From an uncultured Gammaproteobacteria bacterium (lineage in GTDB: Bacteria > Pseudomonadota > Gammaproteobacteria > Pseudomonadales > Pseudohongiellaceae): a DNA stretch of 64,000 bases. Position numbers and translations under genes: made by a program. Shown piece after piece: positions 54,826 through 64,000 of the stretch. The stretch's first letter is position 1, and each line of letters begins with the position of its first letter. The notes beneath the pieces are model-generated. The model saw only the letters and a list, made by a program, of their open reading frames with translations, did no database searches and had not been told where the DNA came from. The DNA is taken from NCBI GenBank assembly GCA_913060695.1, contig CAJXUA010000006.1, positions 62,001 to 126,000 on the forward strand. The letters run 5' to 3'.

Positions 54826-55854
54826 CTATTTGGCCTCGAGTGTAGAGAGCAGGAAGAAATAACTGGCTAGACGCTCTGGGCTAATCTTGCCCTCTTCCAC
54901 CGCTTGCTTTAAAGCGCAATCGGGCTCCTGTTGATGTTTGCAGTCGCGAAAGCGGCAGGCGCCGCGATATGGTGCGAACTCCACAAAACCATCGAAGAGC
55001 ATCTGCGGGTCTAGGTTCCAGAGCCCAAACTCTCGTATTCCCGGTGAGTCAATTAAGTCGCCACTACCAGGCAAGTGGTAGAGTCGCGCGGCAGTAGTGG
55101 TATGGGTGCCCTTGTCGCGGCTTTGGGACATGCCACCAACGATAGCGCTATGCTGTGCATCATCTTCGTCGCCACGTAACGCGTTCACTAGTGATGACTT
55201 ACCAACCCCGGACTGTCCAACGAATACCACCGTTTCCTCTTTCAGTGCCGCCTGCAGTGCGTCCACCCCTGTCCCTTGTTTACTGGATACTCTATGTATG
55301 TCATAGCCGATGCGCGCGTAATTGCTAAGCATCGCTTCGAGCTTTGCATCTCTTTCTGGGTCTAGAAGGTCGGTTTTATTGAGCACTAAGATAGGCCGCA
55401 ACTTCAGAAATGAGGCCATGACTAGGTAGCGGTCAATAAGATTCGCAAAGGCTTCTGGAAGTGGCGCGATAGTGATCGCGACAACACTGACATTGGCAGC
55501 AATAGGACGAAGATTCGCCTGCTGATTGGGCCGTGCCATTAAAGAGCTACGCTCTTTTAGGGCGACAACGACGCCGCTGGTCTCCCCGTCCGCTTGCCAA
55601 ATCACCCGGTCACCGGTGGCTAGTGCGGGGAGGTTGGTGCGCTGAAAGCAACGATATACCTTGCCCGCGCTCTCCTCGGAAGTGCACTCGATCTCCAGCT
55701 GCTGACCGAAATGACAGATCACCAGGCCGGTAAGTTGAGGGCCTAACGCCTCTGTCTCCCTATCTTCCACTGGCTTGCGTACGCCTCGCTCTCGCAAAGC
55801 TTGATTGCGGTCGATGCGCCCACGTTGTTGCTGGGTGAGCCTGCGTTTAGTCAT
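54826..55854 (-). CDS. rsgA: Ribosome small-subunit-dependent GTPase RsgA
   Basis: 342 residues from ATG 55852-55854 (MTKRRLTQQQRGRI). Late 30S-assembly checkpoint GTPase. OB-fold N-terminus, circularly permuted G domain with NKTDLL (G4), GQSGVGKSSLVN (G1), DSPGIREFGLW (G3), and a zinc finger with CRFRDCKHQQEPDC. The frame is open to 55962 but the extra part is not family-like. Divergent from orn, the usual gammaproteobacterial arrangement; convergent with motB, 4 bp apart. Confidence 0.95.
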   Translation of the reverse strand: MTKRRLTQQQRGRIDRNQALRERGVRKPVEDRETEALGPQLTGLVICHFGQQLEIECTSEESAGKVYRCFQRTNLPALATGDRVIWQADGETSGVVVALKERSSLMARPNQQANLRPIAANVSVVAITIAPLPEAFANLIDRYLVMASFLKLRPILVLNKTDLLDPERDAKLEAMLSNYARIGYDIHRVSSKQGTGVDALQAALKEETVVFVGQSGVGKSSLVNALRGDEDDAQHSAIVGGMSQSRDKGTHTTTAARLYHLPGSGDLIDSPGIREFGLWNLDPQMLFDGFVEFAPYRGACRFRDCKHQQEPDCALKQAVEEGKISPERLASYFFLLSTLEAK

Positions 55855-56029
55855 ATAGGTGTCGGTCCTTGAGGCGGGGATGTCCCCGGCGCTGTATGTC
55901 GCGCAGTGTACAGCAAAAGCCCTAGAGACGGGGACTGCCGCGAGTCTGCGGCTCTGATACAATCGCTCATTTACAGCATCGAGATCGCATCACCGATGCA
56001 TGTACTCGCGCAAAGTCCTGGAGTAGCTC

Positions 56030-56581
56030 ATGACAGAATTAGACAAAAAGAACACCCTCATATGGATCGATCTTGAAATGACAGGACTGGTGCCAGAAAC
56101 CGATCGGATCATCGAGATTGCCACTCTGGTAACCGATGCTGACCTCAACTACATAGCACAAGGCCCGGTGATCGCAGTCAAACAGTCCGATGATGCTTTG
56201 GCTGGTATGGACGAGTGGAATCAGCGCACCCACGGGAACTCTGGCTTGATTGAGCGAGTACGCAATAGCCTATTCGACGATAGGCAGGCGGAGTCCGCCA
56301 CTATCGAATTTTTGCGCGAATACTCGGCGCAAGGCGCTTCGCCAATGTGTGGCAACAGCATCTGTCAGGACCGCCGCTTCCTCGCGCGTTATATGCCAGA
56401 GCTAGAGGCGTTCTTTCACTACCGTAATCTGGACGTAAGCACTCTGAAGGAGCTCGCAAAGCGTTGGTCTCCCGAAGTATTAAACTCATTGAAGAAACGC
56501 GCAACGCATCAGGCTATGGACGATATTAAGGATTCTATCGCGGAGTTGCAGCACTACCGCGAGCATTTCATCAAGGCCTAA
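56030..56581 (+). CDS. orn: Oligoribonuclease
   Basis: 183 residues. 3'-5' exonuclease ending RNA and pGpG decay; DEDDh family with WIDLEMTGL (DxE), [11 protein letters not shown], and a C-terminal [11 protein letters not shown] (His and Asp). Essential in many gammaproteobacteria; it would also clear the pGpG made by EAL phosphodiesterases such as the one at 25807. Confidence 0.97.
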   Translation: MTELDKKNTLIWIDLEMTGLVPETDRIIEIATLVTDADLNYIAQGPVIAVKQSDDALAGMDEWNQRTHGNSGLIERVRNSLFDDRQAESATIEFLREYSAQGASPMCGNSICQDRRFLARYMPELEAFFHYRNLDVSTLKELAKRWSPEVLNSLKKRATHQAMDDIKDSIAELQHYREHFIKA

Positions 56582-56594
56582 ATAATTCTATGAT

Positions 56595-56697
56595 TGTAGG
56601 AGCGGGCTTGCCCGCGAATGGGTCCGATTCATGTGAATCTGAGGAAGATTCTGGAATTCGCGGGCAAGCCCCCCATGCTAGGACAAGCGCTCCTACA
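56595..56697. repeat. REP/BIME-like palindrome between orn and queG
   Basis: Left arm TGTAGGAGCGGGCTTGCCCG and a right arm beginning TTCGCGGGCAAGCCCCCCAT and ending GCGCTCCTACA. The spacer has GAGGAAGATTCTGG as in the other copies. It lies between convergent genes and could act as a bidirectional transcript end. Confidence 0.88.
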
Positions 56698-56719
56698 GAT
56701 CAGTGGATCTTTTTAAAAT

Positions 56720-57778
56720 CTAAGTTGCATCGCCGTGTTGCTCAAGCGCCCACTCCACATGTTCGCGCACAAGCGGTGATGGGTGAGAGCGCCGATCATT
56801 CAGGGCAGCAACAATCGCATCACTGCTCGGGGCATTGCCAAGGGCTACCGCGATGTTACGCAGCCAGCATTCATAGCCGATGCGGCGAATCGCGGAGCCT
56901 TCGGTTAGGCGTAGGAACTCCTCTTCGTTCCATGCGAACAATTTCAGCAAGTCAGCATCATCCAAGCCGTGTCTTGGTGCAAAATCTTCCTCAGTGCTTA
57001 GCCGTGTGAACTTATTCCAAGGGCAAATTATCTGGCAGTCATCGCAGCCGAATATCCTGTTACCCATTAAGGGACGTAGCTCTACTGGAATTGAGGTGCG
57101 TAGCTCGATGGTCAGGTAAGAAATGCAACGGCGCGCGTCTAACACATTAGGTGCGACGAATGCCTTGGTAGGACAGATATCGATACAGGCATTGCAAGAG
57201 CCGCAATGCGCGCCGGTGGGGGCGTCTATGGGCAGTGGCAGATCAGTGAAGAGCTCAGCGAGAAAGAACCATGAGCCTGCCTTGCGATTGATCAGCATCG
57301 TGTTCTTGCCAATCCACCCCATGCCAGACTTCTCGGCGAGGGCGCGCTCTAATACCGGGGCACTATCGACAAAGGCGCGATAACCGAAAGGCCCTATCGC
57401 CTCGCTTACTCGGTCGGCGAGTCTCTGCAGTCGTTTACGAATGAGTTTGTGATAGTCCCGCCCGCGCGCATAACGAGAAATATAGGCTTTATCAGGGGTT
57501 TTCAATTCAGCCAAAGAATTAGTAGTAGTGAGCGCATAATCCATACGTACGCAAATTGCCCGCAGGGTGTCGGGCACCAAGGCCTCCGGATCGAGACGCA
57601 ATTGGGCGTGGCGCTGCATATACTCCATGTCGCCATGGTAGTGATTGTCTAGCCAGCTCTGCAGATGTTGGCCGTAGGCACTCATGTCGATATCGGCAAT
57701 AGTGACTTGCGCAAAGCCTAGCTCTAAGCCCCAGGCTTTGATGTCCTGCGCTAAGGTCTCTAACTCACTCTGCTTCAT
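56720..57778 (-). CDS. queG: Epoxyqueuosine reductase
   Basis: 352 residues from ATG 57776-57778. Cobalamin-dependent last step of queuosine synthesis in tRNA. ICVRMDYAL, YARGRDYHKLIRKRL, FVDSAPVLERALAEKSGMGWIGKN (cobalamin/substrate region) and two 4Fe-4S clusters (CGSCNACIDICP and CDDCQIICPWNKF) are complete. The aminotransferase gene ends 10 bp upstream on the same strand. Confidence 0.96.
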   Translation of the reverse strand: MKQSELETLAQDIKAWGLELGFAQVTIADIDMSAYGQHLQSWLDNHYHGDMEYMQRHAQLRLDPEALVPDTLRAICVRMDYALTTTNSLAELKTPDKAYISRYARGRDYHKLIRKRLQRLADRVSEAIGPFGYRAFVDSAPVLERALAEKSGMGWIGKNTMLINRKAGSWFFLAELFTDLPLPIDAPTGAHCGSCNACIDICPTKAFVAPNVLDARRCISYLTIELRTSIPVELRPLMGNRIFGCDDCQIICPWNKFTRLSTEEDFAPRHGLDDADLLKLFAWNEEEFLRLTEGSAIRRIGYECWLRNIAVALGNAPSSDAIVAALNDRRSHPSPLVREHVEWALEQHGDAT

Positions 57779-57788
57779 AGGGCGCTCG

Positions 57789-58928
57789 TTATAATGCACA
57801 TAGAATATGTGCGGCCGCTTCCAACGTTGCATCGTCCTTACAGAAGCAGAAACGAATTAATGTGCTATCGGGCGCCTTTTTGTAGAATGGAGAGAGAGGT
57901 ATTGCAGCCACGCCTTTCTCCTGTGTCAATTGCTTTACGAATTCCATGTCGGTTGCGTCACTAACAGCACTATAATCTGCTAGTTGAAAATAAGTGCCGC
58001 GAGAAGGTTTAAGAACAAAGCGAGAGTTCGCAAGCAGTCGGCAAAAAGTATCGCGCTTCTCTTGATAGAAGTGTGGCAGTTCGATGGCGTGCTGTGGACA
58101 CTCGCGCATGAAATCGGCAATGGCATATTGAATAAAACTAGGCGAGGTGAAGGTGACGAATTGGTGTACCTTGCGAAATTCGCGCGTCAACGATGGGGGT
58201 GCAACGCAGTAAGCTAGCTTCCAACCCGTAGCGTGATAAGTCTTGCCGAAGGAGAACACGGCGAAGCTGCGTTGCCGCAACTCCTCGTGGCGCAATACAC
58301 TCTCATGCACTCCGTCATCGAACACCATGTGCTCGTAGACTTCATCGGAGAGCACATAGATATCTGTATCGCGCGTAATCTGCGCAAGTGTCTCTATATC
58401 GGCCTTGTTTAGTACCGCGCCACTAGGGTTGTGGGGGGTATTGATGACAATAAGCCGTGTACGAGTAGTGATGCAGGCACGCACGCGATCCCAGTCGATG
58501 CTGAAATCGGGCAATTGCAATGGTATATGTATCGCCTCTGCTCCCGCTAAGCTAATCGCGGGGTCGTAGGAGTCGTAGGCAGGGTCGAAGACGATCACTT
58601 CGTCCCCGGCGCTTACGGTCGCGTGGATCGCATCGAACAGCGCCTCAGTGGCTCCAGAGGTTACGGTCACTTCCTGATCCATGTCTGCGCTAAAGCCGTA
58701 TAAGTTTTGAACTTTACGAGCGATCTGTTCGCGTAGAGCCGGAATGCCCACCATAGGCGGATACTGATTCTTGCGATCATTTAAGTAATGGGCGACAAGT
58801 TCGCGCAAACGCTCCGGGCAATCGAAATCGGGGAAGCCTTGTGAGAGGTTAATGGCGCCATATTCCTGTGCCATCGTCGACATCACTGTGAAGATAGTGG
58901 TGCCAATATTAGGGAGCTTACTTCGCAA
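57789..58928 (-). CDS. PLP-dependent aminotransferase (methionine aminotransferase YbdL-like)
   Basis: 379 residues if started at TTG 58926-58928, preceded by AAGAGG with a 7-base gap; the protein then begins LRSKLPNIGTTIFTVMSTMA as in E. coli YbdL. An ATG at 59019-59021 would add a non-homologous tail. Class I fold: INLSQGFPDFDCPERL, VTSGATEALFDAI, NTPHNPSGAVL, and SFGKTYHATGWKLAY with the PLP Lys. Likely acts on methionine or aromatic 2-oxo/amino acids; substrate inferred. Confidence 0.88.
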   Translation of the reverse strand: MRSKLPNIGTTIFTVMSTMAQEYGAINLSQGFPDFDCPERLRELVAHYLNDRKNQYPPMVGIPALREQIARKVQNLYGFSADMDQEVTVTSGATEALFDAIHATVSAGDEVIVFDPAYDSYDPAISLAGAEAIHIPLQLPDFSIDWDRVRACITTRTRLIVINTPHNPSGAVLNKADIETLAQITRDTDIYVLSDEVYEHMVFDDGVHESVLRHEELRQRSFAVFSFGKTYHATGWKLAYCVAPPSLTREFRKVHQFVTFTSPSFIQYAIADFMRECPQHAIELPHFYQEKRDTFCRLLANSRFVLKPSRGTYFQLADYSAVSDATDMEFVKQLTQEKGVAAIPLSPFYKKAPDSTLIRFCFCKDDATLEAAAHILCAL

Positions 58929-59128
58929 AATGTTGCCTCTTATAGGATGCGTGCTGAACAAACCGCACAGGGAGCGCAGGCTAGGCCTTAGGTCGGCCAG
59001 TTTACCCGAACCGAGGACCAACTCAACCCGCTGCGACGGAGCCTAATGTATAGGCATTAGGGTTTTTGTAACGAACAAGGGTCATAATAGTCACTATCGG
59101 ACCCAAACCAACACTCATCAATAGTGCG

Positions 59129-61477
59129 ATGGATCTCATGAAGAAAATAATTAGTAAGAATAAGCAAAAACTTAGCGATGAAGCGGCTGCTCCAGTAATT
59201 CAGATGGCTCGCTTAGCTCCGAAGCCCACCTCTTCCTTGCGCTTACTGCAGTTGGACGCGGGTCGGCAGGCTTTTCTGCACTATTTCGAGAATACTTGGG
59301 GCCTGACTGAGAGTCTATTCTCCGCGCTCACGAGTGAGGAGGCCTACTTCCTCCGGCCCTATCATAAGACGCGACATCCGCTGATTTTCTATTATGCCCA
59401 TCCGGTTACTTTCTACGTGAACAAACTGCTCGTCGCGGGTTTGATAGACACTCCTATCAATCAGCATTTCGAAGTGCTCTTTGAAACGGGTGTGGATGAA
59501 ATGAGCTGGGATGATCTGCATGAGGGCGATCAAGTGGTATGGCCGTCTCTTGAGGAGGTGGTCGACTACCGCAAGACCGTTTATGCATTAGTGAGCAATC
59601 TGATCAAGACCCACCCTGCATTCGATGCCCCAATCACCATGGATAGTCCGGCTTGGGCAATGGCGATGTGCTTCGAGCATGAGCGAATTCACCTCGAGAC
59701 ATCCAGTGTGCTCATGCGCGAATTGCCTCCACAGTATTTGAAGACCCCCGAGAACTGGCCGCGTGTCCTGCTCAGCGAGAAGCCACAGCCAAATACATCG
59801 CCAGTTCCCGATACGCATTATCCTGCCAAGAACCCAATGCTGTCGGTAAAAGAAAAGTCCGTTCGGCTCGGCAAGCCGCGCGCATGGCCGAGCTTCGGCT
59901 GGGACAATGAGTATGGTGAAGACAATCGCCAAGTTGCCGCATTCAAGGCGAGTCAGCGCCTGATAAGCAATGGTGAATTCTATGAGTTCGTTTCTAGCGG
60001 CGGCTATCTCAACGATAGCTACTGGAGCGAGGACGGTTTAGCTTGGCGCCGTTTCCGCAATACCCGTTGGCCGACTTTCTGGGTTCAAGACGGCCCGGTA
60101 GGATCCCATCGATTCAAACTGCGTACGACCTTCAGTGTGGAGGAAATGCAGTGGGACTGGCCGGTAGTGGCGAACCACTATGAGGCTAAAGCCTATTGTG
60201 CGTGGCGCAGCGAGCGCGATGCTGTCAACGTGCCCTACCGTTTACTGCACGAGAAGGAACACTTAGCGATAAGAGAGCCAGCTCTGCAAGAAGCGGCCCA
60301 ATGGCAGGCAGATAAGCCCGAGTTAATCAAACTTGACCGCGTAATGGCTGACGAGGCGGAGTTGGCAAGTGCTTACGAGGTTAACAATAACCTTCATTTT
60401 GGCAGCGAAAACCCAGTCGATCGCTTTGCGCCCAATAGTCTTGGATTCAATGACGTCTTCGGAAATGTCTGGCAATGGTGTGAGGATACCTTTCACCCGC
60501 TGCCAGGCTTTAAGATCCACCCCTATTACGTCGATTTCAGCACCCCTTGCTTCGATGATCGGCACCATATGATCCTCGGAGGTTCGTTTATCAGTACCGG
60601 TGACGAGGCCAGCATTTGGTCACGGTTCCACTTCCGTCCACACTTCTTCCAACATGCCGGTTTTCGCATCGTACAGAGCGAAGAGACGCTGTTAGAGAAA
60701 CAGGACCGTTACGAAACAGACGCCCTTTTGAATCAGTACATGCTTTTCCACTACGGCAGCGCACAAGAGAATCAGGATGGCGAGATAAGTAAGCGTGTTG
60801 GGCACCCGCAAGTGCAGGCGTTCATTCCAGCGACGGTTGAGCTAGTGAACCGCTTTGCATTAGGCAGAGGCAAGGTGCTCGATCTGGGCTGCGCAGTTGG
60901 CCGGGCAAGTTTCGACCTAAGTAAGACATTTAAGGAAGTCATCGGGCTAGATTACAGTCAGGCATTTGTTGATGCCGCAAAGCGTATGCAAGAACACGGT
61001 CGAGTCGACTATGTGCGCCATGAGAGCGGACGTTTTAGCAGCACACTAAGCGCAAGTCTTGAAGAGAGTGTTGACCCTAAGCGTGTGGCGTTCATTCGCG
61101 GTGACGCAGCCAAGCTTCGCGCGACAGATCTTGCCGCCAATGGACAGATGAGCGGATTCGATGCAGCACTTTTGAGCAATCTTCTCTGTCGCCTACCTGA
61201 CCCCGCAGCTTGTCTGCGTCAGTTCGTAGAGGACGAGAGCTTATTGAACCCTGGCGGTGTATTAGTAATCGTTTCCCCCAATAGCTGGATGGCACAGTAT
61301 ACCGACGAGGAAAACTTCCTAGATGGCGAAAGCAGCGAGGTAGCTGTGGCAAAAATAGGCGCCATTCTCGAGGGCTTCGAGCTGCTCCACGAGGACGATC
61401 TGCCGTTCATGATTCGCGAGCATCGGCGCAAGTATGAATATGTAGTCAGTCAAGTATCGGTGTGGCGAAAGCGATAA
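59129..61477 (+). CDS. ovoA: Ovothiol synthase OvoA (5-histidylcysteine sulfoxide synthase and N-methyltransferase)
   Basis: 782 residues, the full three-domain form. A DinB-like iron-binding N-terminus (about 40-215; HPLIFYYAHPVTFYVNKLL, H184-x3-H188 in HERIHLETSS), an FGE-sulfatase/C-type-lectin domain (about 270-560; NSLGFNDVFGNVWQWCEDTF, ILGGSFISTGDEAS), and a class I methyltransferase (about 575-782; VLDLGCAVGRASFDLS at 583). It joins cysteine sulfur to histidine and later N-methylates. Ovothiol is an antioxidant thiol, common in marine microbes. ATG 59129 or 59138. A monocistronic gene. Confidence 0.94.
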   Translation: MDLMKKIISKNKQKLSDEAAAPVIQMARLAPKPTSSLRLLQLDAGRQAFLHYFENTWGLTESLFSALTSEEAYFLRPYHKTRHPLIFYYAHPVTFYVNKLLVAGLIDTPINQHFEVLFETGVDEMSWDDLHEGDQVVWPSLEEVVDYRKTVYALVSNLIKTHPAFDAPITMDSPAWAMAMCFEHERIHLETSSVLMRELPPQYLKTPENWPRVLLSEKPQPNTSPVPDTHYPAKNPMLSVKEKSVRLGKPRAWPSFGWDNEYGEDNRQVAAFKASQRLISNGEFYEFVSSGGYLNDSYWSEDGLAWRRFRNTRWPTFWVQDGPVGSHRFKLRTTFSVEEMQWDWPVVANHYEAKAYCAWRSERDAVNVPYRLLHEKEHLAIREPALQEAAQWQADKPELIKLDRVMADEAELASAYEVNNNLHFGSENPVDRFAPNSLGFNDVFGNVWQWCEDTFHPLPGFKIHPYYVDFSTPCFDDRHHMILGGSFISTGDEASIWSRFHFRPHFFQHAGFRIVQSEETLLEKQDRYETDALLNQYMLFHYGSAQENQDGEISKRVGHPQVQAFIPATVELVNRFALGRGKVLDLGCAVGRASFDLSKTFKEVIGLDYSQAFVDAAKRMQEHGRVDYVRHESGRFSSTLSASLEESVDPKRVAFIRGDAAKLRATDLAANGQMSGFDAALLSNLLCRLPDPAACLRQFVEDESLLNPGGVLVIVSPNSWMAQYTDEENFLDGESSEVAVAKIGAILEGFELLHEDDLPFMIREHRRKYEYVVSQVSVWRKR

Positions 61478-61532
61478 GCTTTGACATAAGGCCTTAGGCT
61501 ACCGTTCAAACTGAAGTAGCCTTGCGTGACAC

Positions 61533-61563
61533 GACAAATGCCAGCATTGTGCTGGCGTTTGTC
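61533..61563 (+). terminator. Hairpin downstream of ovoA
   Basis: GACAAATGCCAGC and GCTGGCGTTTGTC form a 13-bp stem (one T-G pair) with a 5-base loop. The T-tract is inside the 3' arm and no T-run follows, so termination is possible but unproven. The rest of the 257-bp gap to the next gene shows nothing I recognise. Confidence 0.55.
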
Positions 61564-61734
61564 TCGCAAGACAATATCCCCTCAAAGCCCCCTCCCTATG
61601 TAGTGGCCACTATTCCTTGGCAGCGATAGCCCACCATCGATCCCCTAAAACTATGCTAATCTTGCGCTCCGCGAACGCAGTGTTAACGACCCTGTGTTTG
61701 GGACAACGAAAGCGCAATTGATGAGGCAGTATTA

Positions 61735-62217
61735 ATGCAGATAAAGATTTTCACCACTGGTGGCACTATCGACAAGACCTATTTCGATAAAAATAGTGAT
61801 TATCATGTTGGCGAGCCCCAGGCCGGCGGTATATTGGATAAATCGAATGTCGTATTTGACTATACGGTTCACTCCATTTTTAAGAAGGACAGTCTCGATA
61901 TAGACGATGAAGATAGACAGCTCATTAGAGAGACTATCGCCTCGGATTCGGCCACGCACATCATCATTACCCACGGCACCGATTCTATGGTTAAAACAGC
62001 CGAGGCATTGGAAGGCATAGCAGATAAGACGATAGTATTGACCGGTTCTATGTCGCCAGCTCCGTTTCGCGACAGCGACGCGGTTTTCAATGTCGGTGGC
62101 TCGGTAATTGCGGTACAACTATTGCCGGCGGGAGTGTATATCGTAATAAACGGGAAAGTATTCGATCCAAAACATGCGAAGAAGAATGTCGCGATGAAAC
62201 GCTACGAGGTAATTTAA
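61735..62217 (+). CDS. Stand-alone asparaginase N-terminal-type domain protein
   Basis: 160 residues of the asparaginase/glutaminase fold, about half the usual 330. IFTTGGTIDKTY carries the first catalytic Thr; THGTDSMVKTAEAL carries the second Thr-Asp pair; VLTGSMSP follows. The C-terminal small domain is absent, and the 270 bp downstream encode nothing like it, so this is a true short form rather than a recent frameshift. It could be a short amidohydrolase. No signal peptide, so cytosolic. Confidence 0.85.
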   Translation: MQIKIFTTGGTIDKTYFDKNSDYHVGEPQAGGILDKSNVVFDYTVHSIFKKDSLDIDDEDRQLIRETIASDSATHIIITHGTDSMVKTAEALEGIADKTIVLTGSMSPAPFRDSDAVFNVGGSVIAVQLLPAGVYIVINGKVFDPKHAKKNVAMKRYEVI

Positions 62218-62489
62218 TCGCCTTGGCAAGCGAAGCCCATCGACTAGGTGCGCTATAAACTGCAACTCTAGGAATCGATGAGGCGTATTGAGTGAGCAAA
62301 GTTGATTTGGACTCTATGATCTTGCTGCGTTTTTCTTCACGGGTTTGCCTGCGTCGCTTGACCAGCTACGACCTCGAGGATTTTCAAGCTTGCCGCATTG
62401 AGATAGTCTATGAATTGTATAGGTGAGTAGTAAGCCCATTGAACGGGCCAAGAATGGGCTTGGATATGCTCGGGACAAGGATTGAACGG

Positions 62490-63908
62490 ATGCAACTTTT
62501 TACAACACGATCTATAAGGCAGTTGACGATTCTAGGCTTCGTTGCTGTTGCAGCTTTGCTGATCTCGGCACTAGTAGTTACGGCGCGTCAGCTCGATAGT
62601 CTAAGCGAGCAGAGCCAAGTCACTGTTGCCGCAGCGGCCAATGCCATGAGCGCGAGCCGACAGCTAATAGAGCAGAGTATTGCGATGGAGCGCAATGCTC
62701 GTCAGTTTGCAGTGCTAGGGGAGGAGACATTACGCCAGCTATATCGAGATCGCCGCGCTGAATTTTTAGCGCTGATGACGCAGATAGAGGCGCTAGATGT
62801 CGGAACAGAGGCCTTGCAGACCACTCAGGAAATGCGCGCTCGCGAAGCCACTATCTACGCGAGCTTAGACTCCGCAACAGCAACGCGCGCCAACAATTTG
62901 GAGATACCCGAATTAGCCAATCATGCTTATCGAATCGCGGATGCTATCGGACAGTGGATCGACCAGCAGCAAACCGAACTCTTAGCGCGCAGTGAGCAAA
63001 CCAAACAGACCCTAACTTTTCAAGCACTCCTGTTCATCGGTGCCGCGGCCGCATTGGCGGTGCTATTCGTGTGGTTGATCACGAGGCCACTGCAGCAGAT
63101 AAATCGTGCTATTAACAATATTGGCAGTGGCGCCTACGATCAACATATTAAGATCGCCGGGCCGCAGGATCTGCAGGCATTGGGCAAGCGGCTGGATTGG
63201 CTGCGTGGGCGCCTGCAAGAGCTTGAACAGCATCGAAGCTCTTTCTTGCGCCACGTATCTCACGAGCTGAAAACTCCACTAGCCTCTATGCAAGAAGGCG
63301 CCGCGCTACTAAACGAGGGTTTGGTCGGCTCTCTTAGCGATCAGCAGCGCGAGATTAGTCAGATAATTGCTAACAACTGCGCGCGCTTGCAGAACCTAAT
63401 CGAGGACTTATTGCGGCATAACTCGCAGAACTTCGAAGTGCTCGACATCATGCCTAAGGCATTACGCTTCGATGAGCTCGTCCTTGGAGTTGTAGAGGCG
63501 CATCAACTTGCCATCAGCAATGGCAAAGTGCAAATACGCAATAACCTGGAAAAATGTGTAGTCACTGCAGACCCGGAGCGCCTTCGTGTCATCGTCGATA
63601 ATTTGTTTACCAATGCGCTGAAGTTTTCGCCAAGTGGTGGCGAGATTGAGCTGCGCCTGTTTAATACAAAGACTAACGCCGTGTTTGAGATTCAGGATCA
63701 AGGTCCTGGGGTAAGCGAGAGCGACAAAGAGAAGATCTTCGATGCTTTCTTTCAAGGCGTGCAGCAATCCTCTAAGCCCTATAGTGGCAGTGGCCTAGGC
63801 TTGGCAATAGCGAGAGATTACGCGATCGCAGGCGGCGGCGAGCTTACCCTAGTAAACGCGACATCGGGCGCTTGTTTCCGCTTGAATTTTCCCCTTGTGC
63901 CAGCATAG
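62490..63908 (+). CDS. Membrane sensor histidine kinase (GlrK/QseE-like)
   Basis: 472 residues from ATG 62490, near the 475 of E. coli GlrK; the frame opens at 62439. Two helices (about 13-33; about 175-197) flank a periplasmic helical sensor domain. A HAMP region (ITRPLQQINRAINNIGSGAYD) leads to the H-box HVSHELKTPLASMQEG, with phospho-acceptor His258, then N box DNLFTNALKFSPSGGE, DQGPGVS and GSGLGLAIARDYA. GlrK/QseE assignment rests on size, sequence and the QseG-like start that follows; the partner GlrR would lie to the right. Confidence 0.9.
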   Translation: MQLFTTRSIRQLTILGFVAVAALLISALVVTARQLDSLSEQSQVTVAAAANAMSASRQLIEQSIAMERNARQFAVLGEETLRQLYRDRRAEFLALMTQIEALDVGTEALQTTQEMRAREATIYASLDSATATRANNLEIPELANHAYRIADAIGQWIDQQQTELLARSEQTKQTLTFQALLFIGAAAALAVLFVWLITRPLQQINRAINNIGSGAYDQHIKIAGPQDLQALGKRLDWLRGRLQELEQHRSSFLRHVSHELKTPLASMQEGAALLNEGLVGSLSDQQREISQIIANNCARLQNLIEDLLRHNSQNFEVLDIMPKALRFDELVLGVVEAHQLAISNGKVQIRNNLEKCVVTADPERLRVIVDNLFTNALKFSPSGGEIELRLFNTKTNAVFEIQDQGPGVSESDKEKIFDAFFQGVQQSSKPYSGSGLGLAIARDYAIAGGGELTLVNATSGACFRLNFPLVPA

Positions 63909-63956
63909 TTATCAATCTCGCATCACACCTACGTGCAGCGACTTAAAGGAGTTTGT

Positions 63957-64000
63957 GTGAACAGTATCAAGTTATGGATGTTGGGAGTTGGCCTTTTAGG
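63957..64000 (+). CDS. Start of a membrane-anchored or lipid-anchored protein, possibly QseG (partial)
   Basis: GTG 63957 preceded by AAGGAG at 63946-63951 opens a frame reading MNSIKLWMLGVGLL, a typical signal segment, cut by the right edge after 14 codons. In the glrK-qseG-glrR locus the small periplasmic protein QseG follows the kinase, so QseG is the likely product, by context only. Confidence 0.5.
   Translation, partial: MNSIKLWMLGVGLL

Overview
The window is a chromosomal segment of a gammaproteobacterium, most likely aquatic or marine. The evidence is the tkt-epd-pgk-fba order, orn/rsgA/psd beside motAB, a torF-glnK-amtB set under an NtrC/sigma-54 promoter, an ArsR-methyltransferase regulator beside metK-ahcY-metF, a complete OvoA, and a GlrK-type kinase. 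No tRNA, rRNA, CRISPR array or insertion sequence is visible. GTG starts are common.

Surface region (1-23,600). A type I exporter (HlyD-type adaptor, cut by the left edge, plus ABC ATPase) lies beside a Crp-family regulator. Divergent from the regulator is a three-gene operon: a FecR-domain protein with a TbpB-like C-terminus, a CHASE2 class III nucleotide cyclase, and a TPR plus outer-membrane beta-barrel protein that resembles Slam/type XI assembly factors. A 933-residue RTX/S-layer-like protein follows, the likely exporter cargo, then SapC and an unknown partner. Next come a glycosyltransferase, a sugar epimerase and dTDP-rhamnose genes (rfbC, rfbD, rfbB). Secreted proteins close the region: a Calx-beta protein, a matrixin-type protease with a coupled partner, and two c5-like cytochromes. 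Two near-identical TGTGA-N6-TCAC sites, each 37 bp start-to-start from a -10-like hexamer, precede the FecR operon and the S-layer gene. They suggest one Crp-type regulon joining signalling and surface layer. This is the part of the window most likely to hold an undescribed system.

Middle region (23,600-39,200). This holds rep helicase, a GGDEF/EAL protein with degenerate motifs, yifB/comM, ubiK, the nitrogen set torF-glnK-amtB, then rsmE, metF, ahcY, metK and a SahR-like regulator on the minus strand (S-adenosylmethionine cycle).

Right region (39,200-64,000). Mostly housekeeping: tkt-epd-pgk-fba, an alpha/beta hydrolase with a striking internal hairpin, serA divergent from a D-2-hydroxyacid dehydrogenase, a cold-shock gene, rpiA, ilvA, ppnP, psd, motAB, rsgA, orn, queG, an aminotransferase, ovoA, an asparaginase-type domain protein, and the start of a glrK-qseG locus cut by the right edge.

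A dispersed family of REP/BIME-like palindromes (arms related to GGAGCGGGCTTGCCCGCGAA) sits in at least six intergenic places from 17.2 to 56.7 kb.
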